DNA of 64,000 bases, from contig NZ_JAYGJO010000024.1 in NCBI RefSeq assembly GCF_035013185.1, forward strand, positions 1 through 64,000, given 5' to 3'. Below, piece by piece: positions 54,260-63,665 of the stretch. The notes beneath the pieces were generated by a model that saw nothing but the letters and a program-made list of their open reading frames with translations, ran no database searches and was not told where the DNA came from. Numbering within the stretch: position 1 is the first letter of the stretch; the number at the start of each line of letters is the position of its first letter. The position numbers and the translations under genes are program-made. The stretch is from Acerihabitans sp035013185 (GTDB lineage: Bacteria; Pseudomonadota; Gammaproteobacteria; Enterobacterales; Enterobacteriaceae).

Positions 54260-55543
54260 TTACCCCCGAGTTACCTCAAATTCATTAATATTGACCGGCG
54301 CCTGGCGCTGCATGGATATATTGGCCGCCACGCCGGTCAGAATCGACAGGGTCCCAGCCCGGTGGTCAGCCGCACGCTGTAAAGGATCAAAACCCGGTTC
54401 ACCAAACAGATCGTTTAGCATCACCTTATCCCCCCCGCCGTGGCCACCTTCACCATACGCAACCGGGGCAGACCACGGTTCGGCAAACATCGGATAGACC
54501 ATAATCTGGCAAGATTCCAATCCCCCCTCATTTTCCCGTTGGCCACCCGCATTGACATAAGAGGTTTCGATAACCTTCATCTCCATACGTCCTTCACTGC
54601 CATTAAACACCACGTTAAGCCCTTCCAGCGGCAGGTAGGCATTAAGGGAATAGGTTAACAGCGCTCGGTTTTTATACTTTACCAACACCGACATGGTATC
54701 CTCAATACTAATTCCATCACTGAAAACACTTTGATCACGATAATAACCGTCTTCCGACTCTGCGGCTAAATACAGGGCGGTTAATGATTCCGACTGATCA
54801 AGATGCAAAGCAAAAGGATCGTTCTCAGCCTGTTTACTCCCCTGGGCGCGGGAATAAAATTGCTCCACACCGCGTGATTCCGCATTTTCCCGCCCATAAA
54901 ACCGTAACGCGCCTTGGGCATAAACGGTCTGCGGTTCGGTGGCTAACCAAAAGTTCACCAGATCAAAATGATGGGTGGCTTTGTGCACCAGCAATCCGCC
55001 ACTGTTTCGTTTGTCGCGATGCCAGCGGCGGAAATAGTCCGCGCCATGTTGGGTATTGAGCAACCACTCAAAATGCACCGAATACACATCCCCAATGGTG
55101 CGATTCATCAGCAACTCACGGACTTTACTATGATGGGGGGCATAGCGGTAATTAAACGCAACCCGCAAGGATTTACCGGTTTTTTTGATAGTATTAAGAA
55201 TATTAAGCGCCCGCTCAGCATCAATGGTCATGGGTTTTTCAGTAATAACATCACATCCCAGCTCCATGGCCCTAATGATATAGTGATCATGGGTTCTGTC
55301 GATACTCGTGACAATAACCACATCGGGTCGCGCGGTGTTAATCATGGCATCAAATTCCAGCGCGGACCAGGTTGATACTGCTGGATGACCAAATTTTGTG
55401 ATTATACTGTTAGCATAATTCATTCTCGTCTGATTAGTATCACAAAATGCAACAAATCTAGCACTATTTCGATAATCGCGAGAGATAGCTTCAAGATATA
55501 ATCCCGATCGACCCCCGGTACCCACCAGAGCATATTTTTTCAT
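54260..55543 (-). CDS. Gfo/Idh/MocA-family oxidoreductase
   Basis: 427 residues. The N-terminal NAD(P) fold begins YALVGTGGRSGLYLEA, and the family EKP motif is in VITEKPMTIDAE, with the catalytic Lys. LVHKATHHFDLVNFWL carries the conserved His/Asp region. ATG 55543 has GGAGGA 8 bases upstream. It is the last gene of a leftward operon with a porin, GH105 hydrolase and transporter, so a sugar or uronate derivative is the likely substrate. Confidence 0.87.
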   Translation of the reverse strand: MKKYALVGTGGRSGLYLEAISRDYRNSARFVAFCDTNQTRMNYANSIITKFGHPAVSTWSALEFDAMINTARPDVVIVTSIDRTHDHYIIRAMELGCDVITEKPMTIDAERALNILNTIKKTGKSLRVAFNYRYAPHHSKVRELLMNRTIGDVYSVHFEWLLNTQHGADYFRRWHRDKRNSGGLLVHKATHHFDLVNFWLATEPQTVYAQGALRFYGRENAESRGVEQFYSRAQGSKQAENDPFALHLDQSESLTALYLAAESEDGYYRDQSVFSDGISIEDTMSVLVKYKNRALLTYSLNAYLPLEGLNVVFNGSEGRMEMKVIETSYVNAGGQRENEGGLESCQIMVYPMFAEPWSAPVAYGEGGHGGGDKVMLNDLFGEPGFDPLQRAADHRAGTLSILTGVAANISMQRQAPVNINEFEVTRG

Positions 55544-55561
55544 CAAGAGCGTCCTCCATCA

Positions 55562-56665
55562 TTAAAAATAATAAATCATCGCAACAGCCAGTATATCATC
55601 AACATTGATGCCACTATTTTCGGTAAAGCTATTTTTATCCAACAAGTTAACTTTATATATCACATCAGCTGACATGTTTTTATTAAAGAAATAAGCCCCA
55701 CCAAAAGCAATGTATTTTAATATTGTTTGATCCCCATATCCCTCAATATTTTTACCATCGGTCTGCAGATAACCAATGATCGGTGCCAAGCCCGAGATAA
55801 ACTGGTACTGCGCAATCAGTTCCGTGACATGTGCCTGGTTGGCGAAGCCATAAACTGAATGGCTAGAACTACCAAACGGAGTCGCATTATAGGTTTGAGT
55901 ATAGGTCGCAGCCAGATAGATTTGATTGGCATCATATTTAAGACCGGCACGGTAAGCCTCAGCCTTGTTCCCTCGACCATAGTCAATACTATTCTGCCCA
56001 TTGGTGCGATCGGACGAGGAAAATGTTGCACCGGCGCTCACACCTGCACCCAAATCATAAATTAACGACATGCCATAACCGTCGCCATTTTGTTGTAACA
56101 CCCCACGGCTATTGTTGGTTTCACCCGTACCGCCATTTTTGCCCTGATACTGAAAGGCTAATTTAAGTCCTTCGGCCAAACCAAAAAAGTTCTTATTACG
56201 ATAGGTGAGTAAGCCGGTGGTTCGTTTAAACATAAAATTATCGATACCGTATGCATCACCACCGAATTCGGGTATGACATCGGTCCAGGAACCAATATCA
56301 TATAACACACCGAAGTTTCGTCCATAGTCCACCGAGCCATATTCACCAAGTCTAAGCCCCGCATAACCTAATCGGGTAACGCTGGTGCTGGTACTACTTT
56401 CAGATTGATTAGCATTGATTTGTTGTTCCCATTGGCCGTATCCGGTGATCACATCATTAACCTGTGTTTCGCCCTTAAAACCTAAACGCACATAGGTCTG
56501 ATCACCATCAATACCCTTATTATCAGAGAACATATGCAATGTATCGACTTTGCCATAAAGTTGAAGTTTATTGCCGTCCTTATTAATAAGTTGCGCTGCC
56601 ATACTGCCGTTTAACCATACACAAAGGGATAGTGCTAATGTAAAGCCTGTAAATTTATTTTTCAT
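55562..56665 (-). CDS. OmpC/OmpF-family trimeric porin
   Basis: 367 residues from MKNKFTGFTLAL, with signal peptide ending GSMAAQ. The mature N-terminus AQLINKDGNKLQLYGKVDT, the constriction-loop motif PEFGGD and the C-terminal Phe (AVAMIYYF) mark a classical Gram-negative porin. Its place between the GH105 hydrolase and the oxidoreductase, 18 bases from the latter, suggests uptake of the oligosaccharide. Local pectin operons usually use KdgM-type monomeric porins instead, so this pairing is notable. Confidence 0.92.
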   Translation of the reverse strand: MKNKFTGFTLALSLCVWLNGSMAAQLINKDGNKLQLYGKVDTLHMFSDNKGIDGDQTYVRLGFKGETQVNDVITGYGQWEQQINANQSESSTSTSVTRLGYAGLRLGEYGSVDYGRNFGVLYDIGSWTDVIPEFGGDAYGIDNFMFKRTTGLLTYRNKNFFGLAEGLKLAFQYQGKNGGTGETNNSRGVLQQNGDGYGMSLIYDLGAGVSAGATFSSSDRTNGQNSIDYGRGNKAEAYRAGLKYDANQIYLAATYTQTYNATPFGSSSHSVYGFANQAHVTELIAQYQFISGLAPIIGYLQTDGKNIEGYGDQTILKYIAFGGAYFFNKNMSADVIYKVNLLDKNSFTENSGINVDDILAVAMIYYF

Positions 56666-56758
56666 ACAAACTCTTATTAAGTAAATAATTATTTTTATAA
56701 TAACCATCTTGGGGATAGATTATATCCCCAAGGGTATGCCGCATGCAGCGCTATATTA

Positions 56759-57901
56759 TTAGATATAAATATTAAGATATTCTGAAAGACATAAAATCGC
56801 CATAGCTTGGCCATAAGGCATTGACGTGAGTGGAATCTGGCGATAATAATCAAGACTGCTGCCCATTGCCGTGCCAAAAGACACATTGGCCAACTCCCCC
56901 TCGGGGCTAATATTGGCGATCACACCACGAATCGCTTTTTCCGCCATAGGTAAATACCGGGGATCAACATAGCGCTTGCGTACGGCCTTCAAAATACCAT
57001 AAGCGAAACCCGCGGTTGCTGATGACTCCAGATAAGAATCGGCATCATCGAGCAACGTATGCCACAATCCACTGTCATCTTGACATGCGGCCAGCGCATC
57101 CATTTGGCTTTGGGCAATTTGCAGTAAATAGCGACGGGTTGCATTATGTTCGGGAAGATCCAGCAATTCGATAAACTCGGGGATTGCCACGGTCAGCCAG
57201 CTATTGCCACGCGCCCAACGGGCACCGGCGAAGTTATGCTTACCGTCAAATGTCCAACCATGGAACCACAGGCCCGTTTCGCGATCCATCAGATATTGCG
57301 TATGCAATAAAAACTGATAAGTGGCCTCTTCGACGAACTCGGGCCGGTTGAGCAATTTGCCTATTTTCGCCAGCGGTAACACGCTCATCATTAACGTGTC
57401 ATCCCACATTTGCTGATGATTTTCACTGTTATAGACAATATGCTGTAAACCCTGTTTTTCGGTGCGCGGCATTTCATACATGACCCATTGTGCCCAGCGC
57501 TCTAAATAGGGGCGCCACTCTGGACGAGGGGTTTCTTCATACAGATAGGCCAACGTCAGGAACGGACACATGGTATTAACGTTTTTGGTTGGGGTTCCTT
57601 TCGCCAGGCTGGCGGTGAACCACTTGTCTAAAATGGCCCGCATCTCATTATCCCCAGTTTGGCGATAATATTGATAAATGCCATATAATCCAATGCCGTG
57701 CGTCCATTCCCAGCCTGCTGCCCATCCTTTGGTATCAATAACCCGACCATCGTCAAGACGCAGCAAAAATTCGCCAGTGCTGTCTTCGATATTGATCAAA
57801 TTATCGGTAATTTTGCAAATCAACGCTTTAAGTTCATCCCGTGAAATAAAATGTTCCGGTTGGCGTAATAAAGCACTTTGTTTCACATTGAATACTGTCA
57901 T
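56759..57901 (-). CDS. GH105 unsaturated glycuronyl hydrolase (RhiN/YteR-like)
   Basis: 380 residues of alpha/alpha-barrel hydrolase. The GH105 family removes an unsaturated uronic acid (from rhamnogalacturonan or related lyase products) by hydration. The catalytic Asp is in HHQQMWDDTLMMSVLPLA; WARGNSWLTVAIPEF and ATAGFAYGILKAV are typical. No signal peptide, so it acts in the cytoplasm after import. I start at 57901, 4 bases after GGGAA. The best-known enterobacterial relative is RhiN of Dickeya, also next to a GPH transporter. Confidence 0.9.
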   Translation of the reverse strand: MTVFNVKQSALLRQPEHFISRDELKALICKITDNLINIEDSTGEFLLRLDDGRVIDTKGWAAGWEWTHGIGLYGIYQYYRQTGDNEMRAILDKWFTASLAKGTPTKNVNTMCPFLTLAYLYEETPRPEWRPYLERWAQWVMYEMPRTEKQGLQHIVYNSENHQQMWDDTLMMSVLPLAKIGKLLNRPEFVEEATYQFLLHTQYLMDRETGLWFHGWTFDGKHNFAGARWARGNSWLTVAIPEFIELLDLPEHNATRRYLLQIAQSQMDALAACQDDSGLWHTLLDDADSYLESSATAGFAYGILKAVRKRYVDPRYLPMAEKAIRGVIANISPEGELANVSFGTAMGSSLDYYRQIPLTSMPYGQAMAILCLSEYLNIYI

Positions 57902-57930
57902 CATCTTCCCTTTTTTTACTGAAATATCAA

Positions 57931-59493
57931 TCAAACATGCTTCAACTGAGCCGCTTTTTCCGGCACACCTTTTTCGCGATTTAAATAGCCGATATTATTA
58001 TTTCCCCAAAGTGACTCATATTTCATGCCAGCCAGCATTTCAACGGTTGCCCGGGCTTCAGGAGTAATATCCTGTGGAACCGTCTGATTGGCCGCACGCA
58101 TTTTATGAATTTCTTCTTGCAATACACCATGGGTTTTCAGGTTAAGCTTGAAGCGCAGAGAAATATAAAAACCGATACACAGCACCACCAGCGTCCCGAT
58201 ACAAAGAACACCTAAAATCGTGTGTTTAACCGCCATCGTTTGCATGCTTTGCCCGGAAACAAAACCGGACAGTTGTAATACGATCCCGACCAACATCACG
58301 GCGCCAGCCTGCGATGCTTTGCGCGTCAGAGTCATAATCCCGGCAAAAACACCCTCGCGCCGTTGCGCGGTGATCGCCTCATCAACATCGGCAATATAGG
58401 TATAAATATTCCATGGGACATAGTTGATGCCGCCCCGACCCAAGCCGGCGATAGCCGAGATAACCATCAAGAGTAGGAAATTGTAATCGAGACTTAAATA
58501 ATACAAAGTGCCATAAGAGATAACTGCAATGCCGAACAGCGTTACCACCAAACGATAGGATGGCGCAGGCCCAAGGCGAATACACAGTGGGATCATGCAC
58601 AGCACGGCAACCAGTTGGAGAATCGACATCACGCCCATGAGTTGTGATGCTACCGTCGCACTTTGCATCAGGACAAACACCACATAATAGGTGAATACCG
58701 CGTTAAAAATGTCCTGTGCGATATAACCGCCCAGATACAGCCCCAGATGTTGCCGGAAAATTCGGATACGGAAGGTTGAAGACAGCTCTATATGCAACCG
58801 TTTGAGGCTTTGCATTAATGTTAACTGTTGTTTTTCCCGTTCAAGCTTAAGTACGGCTTGTGACTTGAGTTCCGCAGGCCGTTCCCAGGTGAACAGATAG
58901 ACCAGAGTCAACGTAATGGCGCACAGGGTTGAAAACACCAGGCTGGCATAAAAAAAGGAAATCGGATTATCCTTACCAAAATGAGTCAACAATATGCCAG
59001 GTAAAAACGCCGCCAGGATGGCCGAGGTTTGTGCCAGTGCAATACGGGCACCGGAAAATTTCGCTTTCTGCTTAAAATCATCGGTCATTTCCGGTACCAA
59101 TGTTTCATAAGGCACCAGTATCATGGTGTAAACCGAATCAAATAATAAATAAGTGATCAGGTAATACCAAAACTGCATATCCCCCATCCACATCAGACTG
59201 TAGCTAAATACGCAGGGAATACCTAACAAGATAAAAAACTTGCGACGGCCAAAATGCCTGCCGAGCCAGGTATTGCCAAAATTATCCGTCAAATATCCCA
59301 TTAACGGACTGAGCACCGCATCCAACACCCGCGCCGAGAAAAAGATAAACGTGGCTTCTATTGCGGTTAATCCGCAGAAGGTGGTGTAAAAATAAAGGAG
59401 CCACGCTGAGGTAAGGGCCGTGGTACCAGCCCCCAAAAAGTCACCTGAGCCATAGGCTAGATAATTGTGTAATCGTATTGTACGTTTTTTCAT
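57931..59493 (-). CDS. GPH-family sugar:cation symporter (RhiT/TogT-like)
   Basis: 520 residues with about 12 membrane segments. The MelB-type N-terminal layout NYLAYGSGDFLGAGTTAL and the loop GYLTDNFGNTWLGRHFGRRK identify the glycoside-pentoside-hexuronide family. It is the first gene of the operon and ends 29 bases before the GH105 hydrolase. It is likely to import an unsaturated galacturonide- or rhamnogalacturonide-type disaccharide, by analogy with RhiT; the true substrate is not shown. Confidence 0.9.
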   Translation of the reverse strand: MKKRTIRLHNYLAYGSGDFLGAGTTALTSAWLLYFYTTFCGLTAIEATFIFFSARVLDAVLSPLMGYLTDNFGNTWLGRHFGRRKFFILLGIPCVFSYSLMWMGDMQFWYYLITYLLFDSVYTMILVPYETLVPEMTDDFKQKAKFSGARIALAQTSAILAAFLPGILLTHFGKDNPISFFYASLVFSTLCAITLTLVYLFTWERPAELKSQAVLKLEREKQQLTLMQSLKRLHIELSSTFRIRIFRQHLGLYLGGYIAQDIFNAVFTYYVVFVLMQSATVASQLMGVMSILQLVAVLCMIPLCIRLGPAPSYRLVVTLFGIAVISYGTLYYLSLDYNFLLLMVISAIAGLGRGGINYVPWNIYTYIADVDEAITAQRREGVFAGIMTLTRKASQAGAVMLVGIVLQLSGFVSGQSMQTMAVKHTILGVLCIGTLVVLCIGFYISLRFKLNLKTHGVLQEEIHKMRAANQTVPQDITPEARATVEMLAGMKYESLWGNNNIGYLNREKGVPEKAAQLKHV

Positions 59494-59822
59494 GGTTTAT
59501 CTGCCAATAGTTGAACCATTAGAGACATGCTCAAGCACGCATCTCACCCTTCACTCTATGGCTCACGATATCGCGGCAACTCAACAAAAACATGCCGGGT
59601 TTTGCCACCATTAATCATAATATGGCAATAGCGCAAAGAATTAGCCGATCAAATTCAAAGTTATGAAAGATTGGTTTATAAAAAAAGAAATTATGTTTTA
59701 TTAATGATATGGTTTTTCCAACACGTAACAAAATAGAGGCCCCCATGACGTCCGACGTCGGTGGGTCAGGTTCTTGATGTGCCGGATAACGAAAATTCAT
59801 ATCGTAGATGAGGAGTGTAGTG
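59494..59822. promoter_or_regulatory. Divergent control region of sugar operon and DJ-1 gene
   Basis: 329 bases, AT-rich at 59620-59720. AAGAAATTATGTTTTATT (59685-59702) resembles half of a KdgR operator (RTTTYATT right arm, weak left arm). No RNA gene seen. Confidence 0.4.
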
Positions 59823-60377
59823 ATGAGCAAAGCAGCGGTACTGCTCGCGCCAGGATTTGAAGAGGCAGAAGCCATTATGACTGTCGATTTGCTGCGACGT
59901 CTGGATATTGAGGTTGACACCTTAGCGTGCCAGGACGACATGATGGTGGTGAGTTATCATAATATCGCGATGCTCGCCGACTGCACCTTGTCAAGTGTGC
60001 AGACAGCCTTATACGATGCGATCATACTGCCTGGTGGTCCCGACGGTAGCGTTAATCTGGCGGCCAATCCTATGGTGTTAGACTTTATACGGCGGCATGA
60101 CGCGGCACAACGGTTAATTTGTCCCCTGTGTTCGGCTGGCGCACGGGTATTGGGCGCGCATAACTTATTACGCGGGCGTCATTATGTCTGCTCTGGGGAT
60201 CTCTATCAGCAGGTGACCGACGGCATCTATATTGACCAGCCGGTGGTGGAAGACGGCAATTTGATTAGCGGCAAAGGGCTGGGCGTGGCATTCGATTTTG
60301 CCGCGGCTATCGCCTATCGTCTCACCGGTGAACAGGAAAAGATCGATTTTCAACTTCGTCATATTGATTATAAATAA
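59823..60377 (+). CDS. DJ-1/PfpI family protein (YajL-like)
   Basis: 184 residues. The conserved Glu is in APGFEEAEAI and the nucleophile Cys is in LICPLCSAGARVLGA at the elbow. GFEEAE and GKGLGVAFDFA place it in the DJ-1/ThiJ group, associated with protein or nucleotide glycation repair and oxidative stress. GAGGAG lies 7 bases before ATG 59823. It is divergent from the sugar operon and may share its regulation. Confidence 0.88.
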   Translation: MSKAAVLLAPGFEEAEAIMTVDLLRRLDIEVDTLACQDDMMVVSYHNIAMLADCTLSSVQTALYDAIILPGGPDGSVNLAANPMVLDFIRRHDAAQRLICPLCSAGARVLGAHNLLRGRHYVCSGDLYQQVTDGIYIDQPVVEDGNLISGKGLGVAFDFAAAIAYRLTGEQEKIDFQLRHIDYK

Positions 60378-60420
60378 AACAAAGATAAACAATGCATTAA
60401 TAATAAATTAGCGTTGCTAT

Positions 60421-60445
60421 CAATAAGCCGCCAAGCGGCTTATTG
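60421..60445. terminator. Hairpin between convergent DJ-1 and yfaZ genes
   Basis: A perfect 11-bp stem CAATAAGCCGC/GCGGCTTATTG with a CAA loop, placed between two converging genes. No strong T run on either strand. Confidence 0.6.
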
Positions 60446-60497
60446 ACCGAGGTGGACCAACGAAACGGATTGATCTCAGTTTCACTGGCGCCAACCA

Positions 60498-61043
60498 TCA
60501 AAAGTTAACCGCACCGCCGATATAAGGGCCATCGGCCAGCACACTGTCACGATGACCCTCTTTGCCGTCCAGTGTCATATAACGATAGCCTACGCTTACG
60601 GTGACCATGGGGATCGCGGTCAAACGCAAACCCGCATTGGCTTCAGTATAACTCTCAATGCCGCTGGAGAGGGAATCAGGGGAGTAGTAATATTCGCCGT
60701 ACAGGCCAAACATGCTGCCAACCGGCAGTTGCAGACCGCCACCCAGTGCAGCGGCATATCCGTCATCACCGGCTTTCGGACCCACATACATGCCTTTGCC
60801 GCCTAGCGTCAACATCAAGGGATGGAAGGGTATGTTATACCCCAAGCCCAAACCGGCAGCGTCGCCGTTGTCATCGTTATGCGCCCAGTTGCCGCTTAAC
60901 GCCAGACCCGGGGTGGTAGTACCGAAGCCAAAACCGATGTTGGTGTAGTGCTCGCCAACGTCACCATTGATACTGATGGCATTGGCTGAAGCTGCGACAA
61001 AAATCAGGCTGGCGGCAACGCCAGCGGCAAGAATGGTCTTCAT
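60498..61043 (-). CDS. yfaZ: YfaZ-family outer-membrane protein
   Basis: 181 residues. A signal peptide ends ASANA; the mature protein is a small beta barrel with alternating pattern and C-terminal Phe (YIGGAVNF). GNWAHNDDNGDAAGLGLGYN and LTLGGKGMYVGPKAGDDGYA match the YfaZ family. Function unknown. Confidence 0.88.
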   Translation of the reverse strand: MKTILAAGVAASLIFVAASANAISINGDVGEHYTNIGFGFGTTTPGLALSGNWAHNDDNGDAAGLGLGYNIPFHPLMLTLGGKGMYVGPKAGDDGYAAALGGGLQLPVGSMFGLYGEYYYSPDSLSSGIESYTEANAGLRLTAIPMVTVSVGYRYMTLDGKEGHRDSVLADGPYIGGAVNF

Positions 61044-61158
61044 GAGTTATCCTGAATCGTTAGACATGGCCGTGGAAAAAATCCACTGACGAAGTTTAAC
61101 GCATAAGGATGGCAACTGTAATGAGTTTACTGGGTTAAATTATCAGACGGCGCGTTTA

Positions 61159-61335
61159 TTACTTGCCACAATGGGATTTGACGTCCTTGGTCCCGTTGCC
61201 TACGGCCCTAATGGCGGCGGAGATTTTTTGTTTGGTTGCCCCTAAGGTGTGCGTCCAGTACTCGACTTCCCAAGGTTCTCTCAGGCTGATAAAGTTTTTA
61301 TCTTGCGGCTCTTGGAGATGAAGTTTTTCACTCAT
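61159..61335 (-). CDS. Small DUF3606 protein
   Basis: 58 residues from MSEKLHLQEPQDKNFISL. The pattern PQDKNFISLREPWEVEYWTH followed by LGATKQKISAAIRAVGNG is that of DUF3606, a small soluble family. A longer frame to 61371 lacks support. Cys near the end (SHCGK). Role unknown. Confidence 0.82.
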   Translation of the reverse strand: MSEKLHLQEPQDKNFISLREPWEVEYWTHTLGATKQKISAAIRAVGNGTKDVKSHCGK

Positions 61336-61568
61336 GTCTGTATGTCCCTGGATATGGGAATAGCCCCACACTAGTTATATATCCATCATGCTTAATCACA
61401 ACGGATATAATTTAACTATCGGAGCTGGATCATGGCTACGATAAAATAAACCGTCATATTTGCAAACTGTGAATAAGATCTCAGTAACACGAGCATCATG
61501 GATAAAAATCATGGCCGCTATCCAGCCCACCGACGGTTTACAATAGACCGGTGTACCCTAGCTACACG

Positions 61569-62411
61569 TTAACACCTATCGATGGCCGCGATATCGGCGG
61601 ACAGCGCGATGGCCTTTTGCGCCTCCAGACTTTCCAGCCGCTGTTGCAATGACGCCCGTATGTGTTCATAAGCCGTGCTGCCCAATGCAAGCCGCCGGGG
61701 TGCGGCGGGGCTGTCGGCGCAGTCAATCATGGCACGTACCATTTTCATTGGATCGCCGGTAAGGGAAAATTGGCCATTATCCACGGCGCGGCTGACATCC
61801 CTGGCTGGGGTAGCGTCATATTCCGCCATGAGTGGCGGCCGCACTAATCCGTCGGCAAATCCGGTTTTGGCCGGCCCTGGCTCGATTAGCGTCATGGTGA
61901 TATTAAACGGTGCCACCTCCTGCGCTACCGCCTCGACAAAACCTTCGATGCCCCATTTAGTGGCATGGTACAGACTAAAATTGGCATATGCAGTTTGACC
62001 GCCTTCCGATGAGACCTGCAAGATGTGTCCGCCGCCTTGGCGCCGCAAATGAGGCAAGGCCGCTCGGATGACCTGGATTGAACCAATCAGATTTGTATCG
62101 ATTTGGCGGCAGATCTGTTCATCATTGGCTTCTTCTGCTGCTCCAAACAGCGCATATCCCGCGTTACTCACCACTCTATCGATGTGCCCCCAATGGGCAA
62201 ACGCACGGTCCATCACCCGGCGCACGACCTGGGTATCGGTAACGTCCAGAGCCGCGACCCACAGTCGGTCGCCGTATTGCTCCCGCAGCGGATCCAGTAC
62301 TTCCACCCGGCGCAGGGTGGCCGCGACGCGATCGCCCCGTGCCAGAAGGGTTTCCGTCAGTTGACGGCCAAGTCCGGAAGATGTACCGGTAATAAACCAG
62401 GTTATAGGCAT
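61569..62411 (-). CDS. Short-chain dehydrogenase/reductase
   Basis: 280 residues. The cofactor loop TGTSSGLG is at residues 8-15, the catalytic Tyr and Lys are in YHATKWGIEG, and VSNAGYAL is the NNAG-like motif. AGGA precedes ATG 62411 by 7 bases; the frame to 62432 is less likely. It is divergent from a LysR-type regulator 114 bases away, which probably controls it. Confidence 0.92.
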   Translation of the reverse strand: MPITWFITGTSSGLGRQLTETLLARGDRVAATLRRVEVLDPLREQYGDRLWVAALDVTDTQVVRRVMDRAFAHWGHIDRVVSNAGYALFGAAEEANDEQICRQIDTNLIGSIQVIRAALPHLRRQGGGHILQVSSEGGQTAYANFSLYHATKWGIEGFVEAVAQEVAPFNITMTLIEPGPAKTGFADGLVRPPLMAEYDATPARDVSRAVDNGQFSLTGDPMKMVRAMIDCADSPAAPRRLALGSTAYEHIRASLQQRLESLEAQKAIALSADIAAIDRC

Positions 62412-62525
62412 AATGCATTCCTCGGTAAACATAGCGCCACAGCGGCGGCAATAATGAGTTTATCCAAGCGTGACCCATGCTACTATCCGCATAATGTGGC
62501 ATGAACAAGTGAAAATTACCCACCA

Positions 62526-63416
62526 ATGATCAAACCTACTTTTGCGGAATTAACCGCTTTCGCTGCCATCGCCGCCCACCGTAGCTTTCGTCGCGCGGCA
62601 GATGAGCTGGGACTGTCCCCGTCAACGCTGAGCCATATGATGCGCGTGCTTGAGCAAAATATGGGGATACGACTGCTGCATCGCACCACCCGCAGCGTCG
62701 CACCCACCGAAGCCGGCAACCGTTTGTTATCCCGCCTGCGCCCATTGATCAGGGAGCTGGATCTGGCGCTGGACGAGGTAAACCTGTTTCGCGATCGGCC
62801 AAGTGGCATACTGCGTATCAATGCTGGCGAGCAGCCGGCGCGGTTGCTAATTGAGTCGGTTATTCCCACCTTTCTTACGCGTTATCCGGACATGTCGCTG
62901 GATCTGTGTGCTGAAGACAAACTAGTGGATATTGTCGCCGAGGGGTTCGATGCCGGGATCAGGTTGGGGGAATCCGTGCCTCAGGATATGATTGCCGTAC
63001 GCTTCGGTGGACCGGTACGCTTTCTGGCGGTAGCCGCACCGGGATATTTGGCCACGCGGTTGGCCCCACAAACGCCGGATGACCTGCGTCATCATGACTG
63101 TATCCGCATCCGGATGCCCAGCGGCAAATTTTATCGCTGGGAATTTGCCCGCAACGGTCAGGAAATGGTGGTAGATGTACCCGGCACGTTAACGCTGGAT
63201 CATCTTGATCTGATGGCCCTAGCTGCTGCGCGCGGCATGGGAATTGCTTATGTGCCCGATACGGTTGCCCAGCCTTTTATCGAGAGTGGCGCGCTGGCCT
63301 GCATATTGGAGGCATGGTGTCCGGCAATACCAGGCTTGTATCTTTATTATCCCGGCAACCGTCATGTACCGCAGGGGCTGCGGGCATTTATTGAGGTGTT
63401 AAGGGAGTTTAGGTGA
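62526..63416 (+). CDS. LysR-type regulator
   Basis: 296 residues. The helix-turn-helix is SFRRAADELGLSPSTLSHMM, followed by LLHRTTRSVAPTEAGNRLL, typical of the large DsdC/AaeR-like LysR subgroup. The effector domain is complete. It is divergent from the SDR gene. The effector is not known. Confidence 0.92.
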   Translation: MIKPTFAELTAFAAIAAHRSFRRAADELGLSPSTLSHMMRVLEQNMGIRLLHRTTRSVAPTEAGNRLLSRLRPLIRELDLALDEVNLFRDRPSGILRINAGEQPARLLIESVIPTFLTRYPDMSLDLCAEDKLVDIVAEGFDAGIRLGESVPQDMIAVRFGGPVRFLAVAAPGYLATRLAPQTPDDLRHHDCIRIRMPSGKFYRWEFARNGQEMVVDVPGTLTLDHLDLMALAAARGMGIAYVPDTVAQPFIESGALACILEAWCPAIPGLYLYYPGNRHVPQGLRAFIEVLREFR

Positions 63417-63462
63417 ACGATTACCTGTTTCAGCCCTTGTCGCAGCCAAAAAAAAAACGGGA

Positions 63463-63510
63463 AATATTTCCATGGCAATATAATGATATATGCTCGCATG
63501 GAAATATTTA
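63463..63510. other. 13-bp inverted repeat after the LysR-type gene
   Basis: AAATATTTCCATG (63463-63475) and its exact complement (63498-63510) flank a 22-base AT-rich loop. It could be a terminator-like structure or an operator; there is a run of A but no T run after the second arm. Confidence 0.5.
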
Positions 63511-63665
63511 TACTCTTCGTTTATCTCCTATTTTATATTTTTTACTTAGTTAACCAGACAATATCTTTTATTAGGTATTCCATTACTATAGACTGGACAT
63601 AAAATACCTGTTTTATGTCCGCCAGTGACTTGGCACCTTCAACAAACTTCATTCAAGAATTCACA

